NCBI GenBank assembly: GCA_041940305.1
Contig: JBGTSJ010000031.1
Span: 1 to 63,084, forward strand
Reading direction: 5' to 3'
Length of the DNA stretch: 63,084 nt
Source: JBGTSJ01 sp041940305
GTDB lineage: Bacteria > Planctomycetota > Planctomycetia > Planctomycetales > Planctomycetaceae
Part shown: positions 47,036-56,261 of the stretch, one piece after another
Layout of the letters: each line of letters opens with the position of its first letter
Position numbering within the stretch: position 1 is the first letter of the stretch
The notes under the pieces: model-generated
The model's input: only the letters and a program-made list of their open reading frames with translations
Database searches by the model: none
Told to the model about the DNA's origin: nothing
Made by a program: the position numbers and the translations under genes

Positions 47036-47563
47036 ATGCAACTCTCCTTCTCGAACAATTTGCCGCAATACGGCTCCAAAGAGGGACGAGGCCGCCCGTC
47101 CGTAGAGTCGCTGCTGCTACGCGCGGCCGACGTCTTCGAGTTCCATCTGGGCACTCGAGTGCATCACGCATCTACTGAACAGACGGTGGCGTGGACCGCC
47201 GACACGATCAACGGATTGAAGGCCATCAGCCTGCTGGCGGGGATCTGGGTCGAAGTCGAGACAACCGAACTGCTGGAGGAGACGCGGGTGATTCAGGGAG
47301 CACTGAACGACAGCTCGCTCCGTCGCGCGACCCGCACCGCCGGTCGTCGGCTGCAGTCTCTGATTGGACAAGCGGAACTCAAGATCGGCGGACTGCGTCC
47401 GGGTGAAGATGCCGAGGAGTGCACCGACGAACTCGCTGACGAACTGCGACTGTTTGGCTGGCGGATCATCGCCGCTATCGCGGTCCAGCACGCGTTTCTG
47501 TGCCTGCTGCGACGCCGGAACGCAGTCGATCTCTTGAATCGGCGAATTCGGGCCGATGTCTAA
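47036..47563 (+). CDS. Hypothetical four-helix-type protein
   Basis: A 175-residue protein from the ATG at 47036; the frame is open to a GTG at 46934. It is mainly helical, with RPSVESLLLRAADVFEFHLG, SLLAGIWVEVETTELLEETRVIQGALND and a last helix ELRLFGWRIIAAIAVQHAFLCLLRRRNAV. No signal, membrane or catalytic motif was recognised. Coding potential is supported by length and by the absence of competing frames, but no family is known to me. It lies 102 nt after the repeat-rich protein gene. Confidence 0.6.
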   Translation: MQLSFSNNLPQYGSKEGRGRPSVESLLLRAADVFEFHLGTRVHHASTEQTVAWTADTINGLKAISLLAGIWVEVETTELLEETRVIQGALNDSSLRRATRTAGRRLQSLIGQAELKIGGLRPGEDAEECTDELADELRLFGWRIIAAIAVQHAFLCLLRRRNAVDLLNRRIRADV

Positions 47564-47761
47564 GAGATTGGACACACTGCCGAGTTGTGTCTAAAAGCCC
47601 CATCCGTGGCCGCTCTTTGCCGCTATCGGGAGCCACGATCGCCGTGTTCGCTGTTCGGCTCGGTCATTAAGCTGGTGTCGCCGCCGGGGATTTGTCGCAT
47701 GTAAAGGGCGGTCGGTGTAGACTCGGCGTCGTCCGAGTTCCACGCCAGAGAGACCGCCATC

Positions 47762-48493
47762 ATGCACCGCCTGCTTCCGATCCTGCTGTCCAGTGTCTCC
47801 GCCCTACTGCTCGTACCCCTGAACGCCCCAGCGGATGAGCCGGCCGATCTGCCTCGGGCGTTCGTCAACGGCGAAGGCCCCGGCTGGCGCGAGCTGTGGC
47901 AGGACGACTTCGTGAATGTGAACGGCGAAGAAAGCACCTGGACCTTTGCCGACGGAGTGATTCAGTGCACCGGCCAGCCTGTGGGAGTTATGCGCACTAC
48001 AACGGAGTTCACGAACTTCGAGTTGGTGGTGCAATGGCGGCATCTGAAGTCGGGGGGCAACTCCGGCGTCTTCCTGTGGGCTCCGGAAGAAGCGCTCACC
48101 GATCTCAAGCCGGGCACGCTCCCTCCCGGCGGAATCGAAGTGCAAGTGCTCGATCATGGATACGCCGAGCAGTTCGAGCAGAACACCGGCAAGAAGCCCG
48201 ACTGGTTCACGACCAACGGCGACGTGTTTCCGGTCGGCAAGTCCACGATGACCCCGTTCGAGCCCGCCTCACCGAACGGTCAGCGCAGCTTCCCTCGCAA
48301 GAACCTGAGCAAGGGGGTGGATGAGTGGAATCACTACTACATCCGTGCGATCAATGGAGAGGTGCGGCTGTGGGTGAACGGTGAGGAAGTGTCCGGCGGG
48401 ACGAACTGCGAACCGCGCAGCGGCTTTCTCTGCCTGGAGTCCGAAGGCGCGCCGGTGGAGTTCAAGAACCTCCGAATCCGCGAGTTGCCGTAA
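47762..48493 (+). CDS. Secreted DUF1080 (3-keto-disaccharide hydrolase-like) protein
   Basis: A 243-residue exported protein with a signal peptide (MHRLLPILLSSVSALLLVPLNAPADE at 1-26). The DUF1080 concanavalin-like fold shows ESTWTFADGVIQCTGQPVGVM, FELVVQWRHLKSGGNSGVFLWAP, GGIEVQVLDHGYAE, WNHYYIRAINGEVRLWVNGEEVSGG and the terminal EGAPVEFKNLRIREL. DUF1080 proteins bind or cleave carbohydrates, some as 3-keto-glycoside hydrolases, and are abundant in planctomycetes. It is a single gene with no sugar-utilisation partners here. Confidence 0.93.
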   Translation: MHRLLPILLSSVSALLLVPLNAPADEPADLPRAFVNGEGPGWRELWQDDFVNVNGEESTWTFADGVIQCTGQPVGVMRTTTEFTNFELVVQWRHLKSGGNSGVFLWAPEEALTDLKPGTLPPGGIEVQVLDHGYAEQFEQNTGKKPDWFTTNGDVFPVGKSTMTPFEPASPNGQRSFPRKNLSKGVDEWNHYYIRAINGEVRLWVNGEEVSGGTNCEPRSGFLCLESEGAPVEFKNLRIRELP

Positions 48494-48825
48494 AGCTCAC
48501 GGTGCTGTGCCGACAGGGCAATTCCGTTCGGCTCAAAGTTGGCTCCTCGTCCGTTGTCCCCTCTCCCGCGCGAGACGCGGGGAGTACAAGAGAGGCGATG
48601 ACGCAGGAGTGGGGCCTGGGGGGTGAGGGGAAAACGCGTCGCGGTCCTACTTGATCCCCTCTCCCCGGGCCTCTCCCCCGACATGTCGCTCCATGAGATA
48701 CAGACGTTTCGCGGGGGAGAGGGAGAGGCAAGATGAATCGGCCGGAAGGGGCGTGATATCAGAGAGGCGAGCAACGCCTCATCAGCTACCGTTGAACTCC
48801 CAAGTCTCGTCGTTGAGAAAGCCGC
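48494..48825. repeat. Gene-free spacer with CCCCTCTCCC-type repeats
   Basis: No gene was found. The stretch 48557-48690 has several copies of CCCCTCTCCC and its complement with an 11-nt inner hairpin (CCCGCGCGAGACGCGGG). It is related to the palindrome at 37436-37509. The rest shows no further structure. Confidence 0.6.
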
Positions 48826-49275
48826 ATGGCGGTCAGTGTCTCTTTATCGATCCGCGGTTTGCTGGTGGGCGGACTAGTGGGGGCGGTGCTGCGGCCCGTG
48901 GTGCTGTACTGGCACATCGGGCCGGAGGGAGTGGCCGGGGACGGGACGGCGTCGGTGCTGGGGATCTCCGCCATCATCGGCTTTCTTTCCGGCGGAGCGG
49001 CCGGGTTGATCGGCAAGCCCGTCTGGAGCGCCGTCACCGGGGCCGTGCTGGGGGCCGCGGCGTATTTTGTGACGTTCATTCCGCTGGCATTCTGCCTCTG
49101 CCTGGGCGGACTGGAGCAAGCGCAGGCGACCGGAGAGCCGCCCGTCTGGTGGATAATGGCGGGCGTTGGCGCCGTCGCGGGACTCGCAGGCGGCGCGGCG
49201 GAAGCGCTCGGCGAAACACGAGCGAGACGATCGTCCTCTCAAAGTGCCGCGCCTTCGACGAGCGACGAGCCGTAG
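48826..49275 (+). CDS. Small polytopic membrane protein
   Basis: A 149-residue protein with about four hydrophobic helices: IRGLLVGGLVGAVLRPVVLY, GISAIIGFLSGGAAGLIG, WSAVTGAVLGAAAYFVTFIPL and WWIMAGVGAVAGLAGGAAEAL. Many Gly/Ala residues suggest tightly packed helices. The C-terminus is short and Ser/Arg-rich. No family was recognised. The gene stands alone between two long spacers. Confidence 0.65.
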   Translation: MAVSVSLSIRGLLVGGLVGAVLRPVVLYWHIGPEGVAGDGTASVLGISAIIGFLSGGAAGLIGKPVWSAVTGAVLGAAAYFVTFIPLAFCLCLGGLEQAQATGEPPVWWIMAGVGAVAGLAGGAAEALGETRARRSSSQSAAPSTSDEP

Positions 49276-49716
49276 AGCAGCAACTCTCTCTCCAGCACGA
49301 GTGTCAAAGAGACGCTCTTGATCCGGCCGCAGGCGCCGCACTTTCGCACTCAGTCTGCCGCACCTGCGCGCATGCTGCCCAGGGCATCATCAGGATCCGG
49401 ACGAGTCGGCCGCACTGTCGGGTCGGTTCGCGTTGCCGCAACGGCAGCCGTCAACGGCACATCGGCGGATTCATCAATCTTTCGCCGATCACGGCATTGA
49501 ACCTGCTTTGAAGCCGGGTGCACGACGACTCGGTCCCACCGGCCGCGCTGCCTCGCCGGCCACGTCGTTGCATCCCACCTGACTGATTCCCGCCCTTCGG
49601 CAGCGCCGACTTGCTGCGCTCACTCCGAGTTGATGCTTCCTTCACGCCGCGCTCGCACTCATTCGGCAGGATGCCCGCTCCGAAGTGCCACGACCTGACT
49701 GGAAGGAGAGTGCCGC
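49276..49716. other. Gene-free spacer
   Basis: I see no gene, RNA or strong repeat in this 441-nt stretch. Its right end has GGAAGGAG about 9 nt before the next start codon. Confidence 0.5.
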
Positions 49717-50106
49717 ATGTCGGCAGATGCCATTTCATCCCGAACCATCGCGGGCTACGCCGGAGATCTGCTCGTCGAAATGCGGCAATGGTTCCGCTCG
49801 GTGCCGGGAGCCCGCTGGTTCTGGATGCTGTGGGGCTTCATCGGCATCGTCTCGGTGTTCGACGCCTGGCTGGTGCTCGTCAATCAGAGCGAAATGCTGC
49901 TGGTCGAGGAGAACCTCCTGTGCTACACGCTGATCAAGCTGGACCCGCAGGGGTTGAGCTACTTCCTCCCGGCGAAGGGAGCGGGGACCCTGCTCGTGCT
50001 GACCATACTGCGTGCGATCTATGCGCGGATGCAGCGCCACGGCATGGCGATCATCGGAGGCGTGGCCATGTACCAGTTCGGACTGCTGTTCTACTTTCTG
50101 CTGTAA
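49717..50106 (+). CDS. Small membrane protein
   Basis: A 129-residue protein with a strong ribosome binding site (GGAAGGAGAG upstream of the ATG). There are membrane helices at about 33-55 (ARWFWMLWGFIGIVSVFDAWLVL), 85-100 (GAGTLLVLTILRAIYA) and 110-129 (AIIGGVAMYQFGLLFYFLL). The loop has SEMLLVEENLLCYTLIKLDPQGLSYFLPAKG, which is reminiscent of small planctomycete proteins of unknown role. It ends 5 nt before the convergent larC stop. Confidence 0.75.
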   Translation: MSADAISSRTIAGYAGDLLVEMRQWFRSVPGARWFWMLWGFIGIVSVFDAWLVLVNQSEMLLVEENLLCYTLIKLDPQGLSYFLPAKGAGTLLVLTILRAIYARMQRHGMAIIGGVAMYQFGLLFYFLL

Positions 50107-50111
50107 GACAG

Positions 50112-51437
50112 TCAGTGCTGATGGTCGTGTCCGTGATCATGGTGATGGTCATGGCCGTGATCATGGTGATGATCGTGCCCGTGGTCATGAGAGTGATCGT
50201 GGGCCCGGATCGGACGCTCCGCTGAAGCCGGCGCGGATTCGACAGCTTCAGCGTCGCTGATTGAGACCGGCGCAGCCGCGTAAGCGGCGCTGGCGGACTG
50301 GTAGACCAGCCGCAGCGGAATGTCGTGCGCCCGGGCGACTTGGGCACAGGCATCGAATTCGGGCGTGAAGACGGGCGGCTCGCCGGACCGCCAGCCGAGC
50401 TTGCCGGCGATCGGCCCCCAGGGCGTCTGCACGTTATGCGCCCGCCGGCGGCGCTTGGATCGTTCCAAAGACTGCCGTCGGACGCCGAACGTGCCGGTCT
50501 CGCCGAAGATGATCCGCTCCATCGCCTCGGCATCGGCCGGTTCGGCAAGCACGCTGAGAATCACGCCGGGGCGGTCCTTCTTCATCTGGATACAGGTGGT
50601 GTAAACATCCAGTGCACCGGCGGCGAACAGCTTCTCGCGGGCATAGCCGATCATCTCCGACGCGATGTCATCGAGGTTGGTTTCGAGCAGCACCACCTGG
50701 TCGGACTCCCCTGAAACGGCGGCTGTGCCGATGAACAGGCGGAGAATGTTCGCCCGGCTGGGGAATTCCATCGTCCCGGCGCCGTAGCCCACCTGCTCGA
50801 TCGTCATGGCGGGGAGCGGACCGAAACGGTTGGCCAGTGTCTTAACGATGGCCGCTCCAGTCGGTGTGGTCAGTTCGGCCTCGATCGGGACGTCGGCCAG
50901 GGGAATCCCTTTGAGCAACTCCGCGGTGCCCGGCGCCGGGACAGGGCAGTTGCCGTGGGCGATCTGGACATGGCCGCGGCCGGTGGGGACCGGACTGCAG
51001 ACGATCTGGTCGAGCTGCAGGAGGTCGAAACCGACAGCCGCGCCGACGATATCCACGATGGAGTCGATGGCCCCGACTTCATGGAAGTGCACTTCCTCGA
51101 CGGTCGATCCATGGACCGTGGCCTCAGCCTCGGCGACGGCGCGAAAGATGCGCAGCGCCAGTTCCTTCTGCGACGATGTGAGGACGTTGGACGATTCCAC
51201 GATCCGCCGCACGTCGCTGAAGTGACGGTGAGCGTGCTGTTCGGGATGCTTCACCTCGACGCGGCGGGCGCGGAAGCCCCCTTTGACGATCGTCTCGACA
51301 CTCAGCGCGACGCCGGGCAGGCCAAGGGACTCGATCGCGGCGCGGATGCGCTGTTCGTCCGCGCCGGCGTCAATGAGCGCCGCGAGCGTCATGTCTCCGC
51401 TGATGCCTGTGGCGCAATGCAGGTAGGCGACTTTCAT
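50112..51437 (-). CDS. larC: Nickel pincer cofactor biosynthesis protein LarC, with His/Asp tail
   Basis: A 441-residue protein that inserts Ni into pyridinium-3,5-bisthiocarboxylic acid mononucleotide in a CTP-dependent step, making the cofactor of lactate racemase-type enzymes. Features include MKVAYLHCATGISGDMTLAALIDAG, VEEVHFHEVGAIDSIVDIVG, ELTTPTGAAIVKTLA and VLLETNLDDIASEMIGY. The last 35 residues are a tract of DHGHDHHH units that probably store or bind nickel. In lactobacilli larC is read by frameshift from two ORFs, but here it is a single ORF. The partners larA, larB and larE are not in the window. Confidence 0.94.
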   Translation of the reverse strand: MKVAYLHCATGISGDMTLAALIDAGADEQRIRAAIESLGLPGVALSVETIVKGGFRARRVEVKHPEQHAHRHFSDVRRIVESSNVLTSSQKELALRIFRAVAEAEATVHGSTVEEVHFHEVGAIDSIVDIVGAAVGFDLLQLDQIVCSPVPTGRGHVQIAHGNCPVPAPGTAELLKGIPLADVPIEAELTTPTGAAIVKTLANRFGPLPAMTIEQVGYGAGTMEFPSRANILRLFIGTAAVSGESDQVVLLETNLDDIASEMIGYAREKLFAAGALDVYTTCIQMKKDRPGVILSVLAEPADAEAMERIIFGETGTFGVRRQSLERSKRRRRAHNVQTPWGPIAGKLGWRSGEPPVFTPEFDACAQVARAHDIPLRLVYQSASAAYAAAPVSISDAEAVESAPASAERPIRAHDHSHDHGHDHHHDHGHDHHHDHGHDHQH

Positions 51438-51676
51438 GGGTGCGGCTCGATGAGGCTGGAGGGTCGCGTGGTGCGGTCTGCATCGATTCTAGGGGGCGGC
51501 CGTCGGGTCACAAGCGTGGTGATGAGGGTGCGTTGCGGAAACGCAACACCCTTTGCGCAGGGTTCCGTTCGCGCCGATTGACTCGGACCGCAGGCAACCT
51601 AGGCTTCCCCGGCGACCACGACTCGGGCCGATTCAAGGTTCTCCCGCCGCACACGATTCCTTCCGGAATCCCGCCG

Positions 51677-53830
51677 ATGCTCTCACCCGCCGTTCGCCGC
51701 TCATTGTCCGATCGCCGTGGGGCCGTGCTGGTGCTGGCGTCGCTCCTGATGGTGGTGATCTTCGCCTTCACGGCGTTCACGATCGACGTCGGATACATCG
51801 CCATCACGAAGTCGGAACTGCAGAATGCGGCGGACGCCGCGGCCCTGGGCTCCTGCACGGAACTGGCTAACGGCGAGATCGCCGTGCGGCAGACGGCGCG
51901 GGACATCGGACTGGTCAACGTGGCGGCCGGTGCGCCGGTGTCGATCCCGGACCCCGACATCGAATTGGGAGTCTTCGATTTCTCGACTAAGGAGTTCGCG
52001 ATTTCGAATCTGAACCCGAACGCCGTCCGCGTCCGCACGCGGGTCCTGGACGAGCCGTTCTTCTTCGCTCCGCTGCTGGGAGAGAACAACTTCGACGCCC
52101 AGGCGACCGCGATCGCGATGCTGAACCCGCGGGACATCGTATTCGTCGTGGACCTGTCGGGATCGATGAACGACGACACGGAGCCGTGCTGGGCGACGCC
52201 AGTGATCGAGGCGGAATTTGGACCGCTCGGATATCCGGGGATCGGCGCGACGCTGATGCAGGCGGTCTACGACGACTTCGGTTATGGCACATTTCCCGGG
52301 GCATACCAGCACGTGGGGCAACCGCTGGGAGTGGCCCAGGATCAGTATGCGTATGCCGAGTTGACGAAGAGCGCGGGTCCGCTCACCGCAGACAGCCTGT
52401 CGAGCTGGTATCGGATCAAGGACGGCGACAGTGAATCGACTCGCAAAGAGAAGGGCTACCGCTGGATCATCGATAACCAGATCGCGGTCCTGATGCCGGC
52501 CGCCCTCCCCGTTCCCGATTCGACCGTCAATTATGACTACTGGGAGCGGTATCTGGACTATGTGATTGACGACGTGTGGGTGGGAACACCGCCCCCTCCG
52601 CCATCCGGTGGTGGAGGAGGGGGTGGTGGAGGCGGGGGAAGCCCACCTCCGCCCTCGCCGCCGCTAGGCTCGCTCGATGTCGATCGGTTGCCGCTTCCCG
52701 ATCTGTTCGACCTCCGCGCGCCGCGCGTCGTGGGACAAGTCGCGTCCGTGAACTCTGCCGGCGCCGCGGCCCTGTTGCTGGGACCTGCGGCCAGCATAGG
52801 CGCAACGACGCCCGGCATGCCGCGGCAGAAACTCGATGATGACCACGACGTTGAGGACGTCTGGATCAAGGTCCCTGCGCCCAAAGATGAGGCGCATGAA
52901 GTGGATGAATTCAACAATCCCAACGTCTTCACGTTTCCTTCGGCAAGCACCAGCCTGCCGGACGCGTGGGAGTTCAAGATCGGATACATCACCTACGTGC
53001 AGTTCATGATGGACTGGGGACGCGACCGCCGTCCCGATCCGGATGACAGCACCAGCGCGAATCCGACATTGGGACCGAAAACGCCGCTGTCCAGGTTGAG
53101 CAGCTGGTGTCCGCTGCACAACGAAGTCACGGCGGGCGGAACGTTCCAGTTCCCGCCGCGCGAACAGCCAATGCACGCCGTGCGGCGATCGCTGATTGCT
53201 GCGATTCAGGTGGTCAAGGAACGCAACGCCGGATTAAACGGCAGCGTCGCGGATCGGGTGGGAATCGTGACGTACGACGCGAGCGACGCCTACCACGCTC
53301 CGCAGATCGTCGTCCCGCTGACCGCGAACTACGACGCCGCGATGCTCGCCTGCACGAACCTGCAGGCCGTTGGAGACATCGGCGCGACGACCGCAACCGA
53401 AATCGGCCTGCGCGTGGGACGGGACCATCTGCGAAACACCGCCCTGGGGGGCGCCGGGCGGCAGTTCGCCAACAAGGTGCTGGTGCTGCTCACCGATGGC
53501 GTGCCGAATGTGTGGGAATCCAGCGCGGCGACGGTGAACGGCTACATCGCAGGCAGCAGCAGCGGCGAGTATTACGCCTCGGACTATGTCTGGTACAACG
53601 CCGCGCTGGTGCAGGCCGCCCGGGCCAAGGGAGACAACGTCACGCTGTATCCCGTGGGCATGGGCATGGGGACCGACTACGACTTCATGGACCGCATGGC
53701 CAGGCTGGCCGGAACCGATGCCGGCGGACTCAGCCCGCGCGGGTCGGGAAACCCGGCGGAGTACGAGCAGACGCTGACGGACATCTTTTCGGACATCGTG
53801 AACAATCCGGGCTCGCGTTTGGTGGAGTAG
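51677..53830 (+). CDS. TadE/TadG-like protein with a VWA domain
   Basis: A 717-residue protein. The N-terminus is a Tad-type pseudopilin anchor (RRGAVLVLASLLMVVIFAFTAFTIDVGYIAITKSELQNAADAAALG). A VWA domain begins with the MIDAS motif DIVFVVDLSGSMND (about residue 156). A large insertion separates it from the rest of the VWA fold (DRVGIVTYDAS at about 526). Within the insert there is a Pro/Gly-rich tract (about 305-335, PPPPPSGGGG and SPPPPSPP). The C-terminus has VLVLLTDGVPNVW and YPVGMGMGTDYDFMDRMA. Such proteins are associated with Flp/Tad pilus systems. No other tad gene is present here. Confidence 0.88.
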   Translation: MLSPAVRRSLSDRRGAVLVLASLLMVVIFAFTAFTIDVGYIAITKSELQNAADAAALGSCTELANGEIAVRQTARDIGLVNVAAGAPVSIPDPDIELGVFDFSTKEFAISNLNPNAVRVRTRVLDEPFFFAPLLGENNFDAQATAIAMLNPRDIVFVVDLSGSMNDDTEPCWATPVIEAEFGPLGYPGIGATLMQAVYDDFGYGTFPGAYQHVGQPLGVAQDQYAYAELTKSAGPLTADSLSSWYRIKDGDSESTRKEKGYRWIIDNQIAVLMPAALPVPDSTVNYDYWERYLDYVIDDVWVGTPPPPPSGGGGGGGGGGGSPPPPSPPLGSLDVDRLPLPDLFDLRAPRVVGQVASVNSAGAAALLLGPAASIGATTPGMPRQKLDDDHDVEDVWIKVPAPKDEAHEVDEFNNPNVFTFPSASTSLPDAWEFKIGYITYVQFMMDWGRDRRPDPDDSTSANPTLGPKTPLSRLSSWCPLHNEVTAGGTFQFPPREQPMHAVRRSLIAAIQVVKERNAGLNGSVADRVGIVTYDASDAYHAPQIVVPLTANYDAAMLACTNLQAVGDIGATTATEIGLRVGRDHLRNTALGGAGRQFANKVLVLLTDGVPNVWESSAATVNGYIAGSSSGEYYASDYVWYNAALVQAARAKGDNVTLYPVGMGMGTDYDFMDRMARLAGTDAGGLSPRGSGNPAEYEQTLTDIFSDIVNNPGSRLVE

Positions 53831-53914
53831 GTTCACAGTGACCGCCTTCAGGCGGTCCGGAACCATCACCCGCCCCGGACCCGGCGGCAGTGCGGCAGTG
53901 CGACGGTCCTCCTC

Positions 53915-55069
53915 ATGGCTCACACGGAGTCGGTGTTCGATCGGTCGCGACTGCCGACGCTGGACGGGCTGCGGTTCCTCGCGCTGACGCAGGTCGTGCT
54001 CTACCACGCGAACCTGCCGGGCGTGCCGGGGGACGGCGTCACGTTCTTTTTCGTGCTCAGCGGCTTCCTGTTCGCATGGCTGCTGGAGCGCGAGTTCGGA
54101 CGGACCGGGACTGTGTCGCTCCGCCGGTTCTACTGGCGGCGGGCAGTGCGGATTCTGCCGGCGTGCTACGTGGCGATCGTCGTCACGATTCTCGGCATGC
54201 AATGGCTGGGACTGGCGGTGGACTACAGGCACGCGCTGTCGGCCGCGCTGTTCTCGGCTAATTACTACAACGCCATCCACGATCATCCGCCGACGGGATT
54301 CTCGTCCTACTGGTCGCTGGCGGTCGAGGAGCAGTTCTACCTGGTGTGGCCGGTCCTGTTCCTCTGGCTGCGTCGGCGCAGCCGACGGGCGCTGCTGCTG
54401 TTCCTCAGCGTGTCGATCGTGGCAGTCAGCGGCTGGCGGTCGTGGCTGTACCTGCACGATCACGTGGGCACGGCCTACATCTACAATGCGTTCGAGACCC
54501 GGTTCGACTGCCTGGCGGTCGGCTGCCTCGCGGGTCTGTTGGCGGGGATGGAGCGGGTCCGCGGATGGATCAGATTCTGTTGCCGCTCGGCGTTCGCACC
54601 GCTCGTCGTCGTCACGATACTGCTGGGCTTTGAACACCTGGGAGACGCCTGGCACTTCAGCGCGGGACTGACGATCGACTCCATCCTCATGGCGGTCATG
54701 CTGCTGCAGATGATCCAGCTCGGAGAGCATCCGCTCTGGTCCTGGCTCGACAGCCGGCCGCTCGCGTGGCTCGGGACGCTGACGTACTCCGGTTATCTCT
54801 ATCACCACTGGGGACTGTCGGCCGGTCATTACCTTCCCTGGAACTCACCGGTCCCGGAGGCGCTGGCCGGGTTGGCCGCGACCATGCTGCTGGCGGCGGC
54901 GTCTTACTTCGTCGTCGAGCGGCCGTTCCTGGCGCTGAAGTCCCGCATGGCACAGTCGAGACGTGCGGGCACGCCCGAAACGTCCCTTGCAGGACCGATT
55001 GCGGAGGATCGGCGGCCGGCAGAGAGCGCGCCTCGCGAAAGTGCCGGCGCAACGATCGCGGTGCATTGA
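53915..55069 (+). CDS. Acyltransferase 3 (OafA/YrhL) family protein
   Basis: A 384-residue polytopic membrane acyltransferase that transfers acetyl or other acyl groups to extracellular glycans or lipids. The catalytic region RLPTLDGLRFLALTQVVLYHANL holds the conserved His in LYHAN. It is followed by FFFVLSGFL, RRFYWRRAVRILPACY, FSSYWSLAVEEQFYLVWPVL and YSGYLYHHWGL. The length and 10-helix layout match the family. The substrate is unknown. A hairpin repeat lies 60 nt downstream. Confidence 0.93.
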   Translation: MAHTESVFDRSRLPTLDGLRFLALTQVVLYHANLPGVPGDGVTFFFVLSGFLFAWLLEREFGRTGTVSLRRFYWRRAVRILPACYVAIVVTILGMQWLGLAVDYRHALSAALFSANYYNAIHDHPPTGFSSYWSLAVEEQFYLVWPVLFLWLRRRSRRALLLFLSVSIVAVSGWRSWLYLHDHVGTAYIYNAFETRFDCLAVGCLAGLLAGMERVRGWIRFCCRSAFAPLVVVTILLGFEHLGDAWHFSAGLTIDSILMAVMLLQMIQLGEHPLWSWLDSRPLAWLGTLTYSGYLYHHWGLSAGHYLPWNSPVPEALAGLAATMLLAAASYFVVERPFLALKSRMAQSRRAGTPETSLAGPIAEDRRPAESAPRESAGATIAVH

Positions 55070-55129
55070 AACCGCAGCGTCGACCGGGCACACTTCGGCA
55101 GTCGCGATCGACGTCTGGCGACCTTCCAG

Positions 55130-55160
55130 AGACCCGGTTTCTTCAAGAAGCCGGGTTTCT
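55130..55160. repeat. AGAAACCCGG palindrome, copy 2
   Basis: Arms AGACCCGGTTTCTT and the complement around a C centre, 60 nt after the acyltransferase stop. Same element as 38213, 57636 and 61769. Confidence 0.85.
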
Positions 55161-55247
55161 CATGGGGATCGACGTCCGGCAAGACGGCCCCTGCTCCCGC
55201 CGCAGCCTTCCGCCAGTGGCTACAAACCCTGTTCCTGATCGGCAACT

Positions 55248-56198
55248 ATGAATCTGATTGACACGCTCCCAGGCTCGATGATGGAAGGGTTCTTTCCCGC
55301 CGGATGGGACCTGAAGAAGATTGACGAATGCGTTGACGACGATCCGGCGACGGTGACCAACCGCCAGCCGTGGTGGCATCGGCAGTTCACTCCCGTGCCG
55401 TGTGCGTCGCTGGCGGACTTCGACACGCTGCTGGGGCACGAGATCGCGCTCACGATCAAGCGCAGCCGCGATGCTGGGGAGAAGCTGGCGTTGATTCTGC
55501 CCGTGGGACCGATGGGAATGTACCGGTGGGCCGTGTACTTCCTGACCGAGTGGGGCGTGCCGTGCGATCACGTCTGGGGCTTCAACATGGACGAGTGGAG
55601 CGACGCGCAGGGGAACACACTGCCGTCGAGCAATCCGGGGGCATTTCAATACGCGATGGAACAGGCGTTCTACGGCCCGCTGGGGAAGCTCACGGTGCCG
55701 AAGAAGCAGCGGCACTTCGCGCTCAAGAAAGTGCTGCCGACCTATGGCGCGCGGATCAACGAGCTGAAAGCCGGCGGCGCAAAGCTCGGGGTGATCTTCG
55801 GGATCGGGCGAGTGTGTCACATCGCGTTCTGGGAGCCGCAGTTCGCTGGAGAATACGACAGCGAAGCACAGTGGAAGGCGCAGACGCACCGCATCGGCGC
55901 GAAGCTGCATCCGCTGACGATCGAGCAGAACGCCATCACCAGCTTCAAGAGCCGCACCACGCTGGTGCCCGCGTATGCGAACACGATCGGCCCGGGACTG
56001 TTCCTCAAGGCCGACAAGATCATCGGCGGCGCGGACGGGTCGCTGGGACGCGGCATGATGTGGCAGGGGCTTTCCCTCTGGATGACCCTGCGGCACAAGC
56101 CGACCCCCTGGATCCCCTCCAGCTACATGCCGACACAGGCCGGGCGCCTGTTCTTCCTCCAGGAACTGGCCGGCCCGCTGACCGCGGAGTGCAATTGA
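55248..56198 (+). CDS. NagB-type glucosamine-6-phosphate deaminase/isomerase-like protein
   Basis: A 316-residue protein of the NagB/RpiA fold. GWDLKKIDECVDDD opens it, the sugar-phosphate loop lies near LALILPVGPMGMYRW, and the catalytic Asp is probably in WGFNMDEW. The second motif reads FGIGRVCHIAFWEP. In E. coli NagB the matching segment is GVGxDGHIAFNEP, so the His and Glu are kept, but the Asp of the ring-opening pair is replaced by Val. The protein may act on a different substrate or be a non-deaminating isomerase. The ATG at 55248 is 88 nt after the repeat. Confidence 0.82.
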   Translation: MNLIDTLPGSMMEGFFPAGWDLKKIDECVDDDPATVTNRQPWWHRQFTPVPCASLADFDTLLGHEIALTIKRSRDAGEKLALILPVGPMGMYRWAVYFLTEWGVPCDHVWGFNMDEWSDAQGNTLPSSNPGAFQYAMEQAFYGPLGKLTVPKKQRHFALKKVLPTYGARINELKAGGAKLGVIFGIGRVCHIAFWEPQFAGEYDSEAQWKAQTHRIGAKLHPLTIEQNAITSFKSRTTLVPAYANTIGPGLFLKADKIIGGADGSLGRGMMWQGLSLWMTLRHKPTPWIPSSYMPTQAGRLFFLQELAGPLTAECN

Positions 56199-56261
56199 AG
56201 AGGGAAAGGAGCGTCCCTGACATCCCCATGCTCTTGAAACCGCCCTTTGCGAGATCCCTTT

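Noticed and set aside
49276..49716. Possible small gene in the spacer before the membrane protein
   Set aside because: The only open frames are about 60 codons, Arg/Ser-rich and without a ribosome binding site.
50115..50200. ATGGTCATG-type repeat that might be a satellite
   Set aside because: It encodes the DHGHDHHH tail of LarC in frame, so it is coding.
52590..52670. GGTGGAGG-rich tract that might be a microsatellite or G-quadruplex element
   Set aside because: It is in frame and encodes the Pro/Gly linker of the Tad/VWA protein. A secondary role is possible but not supported.
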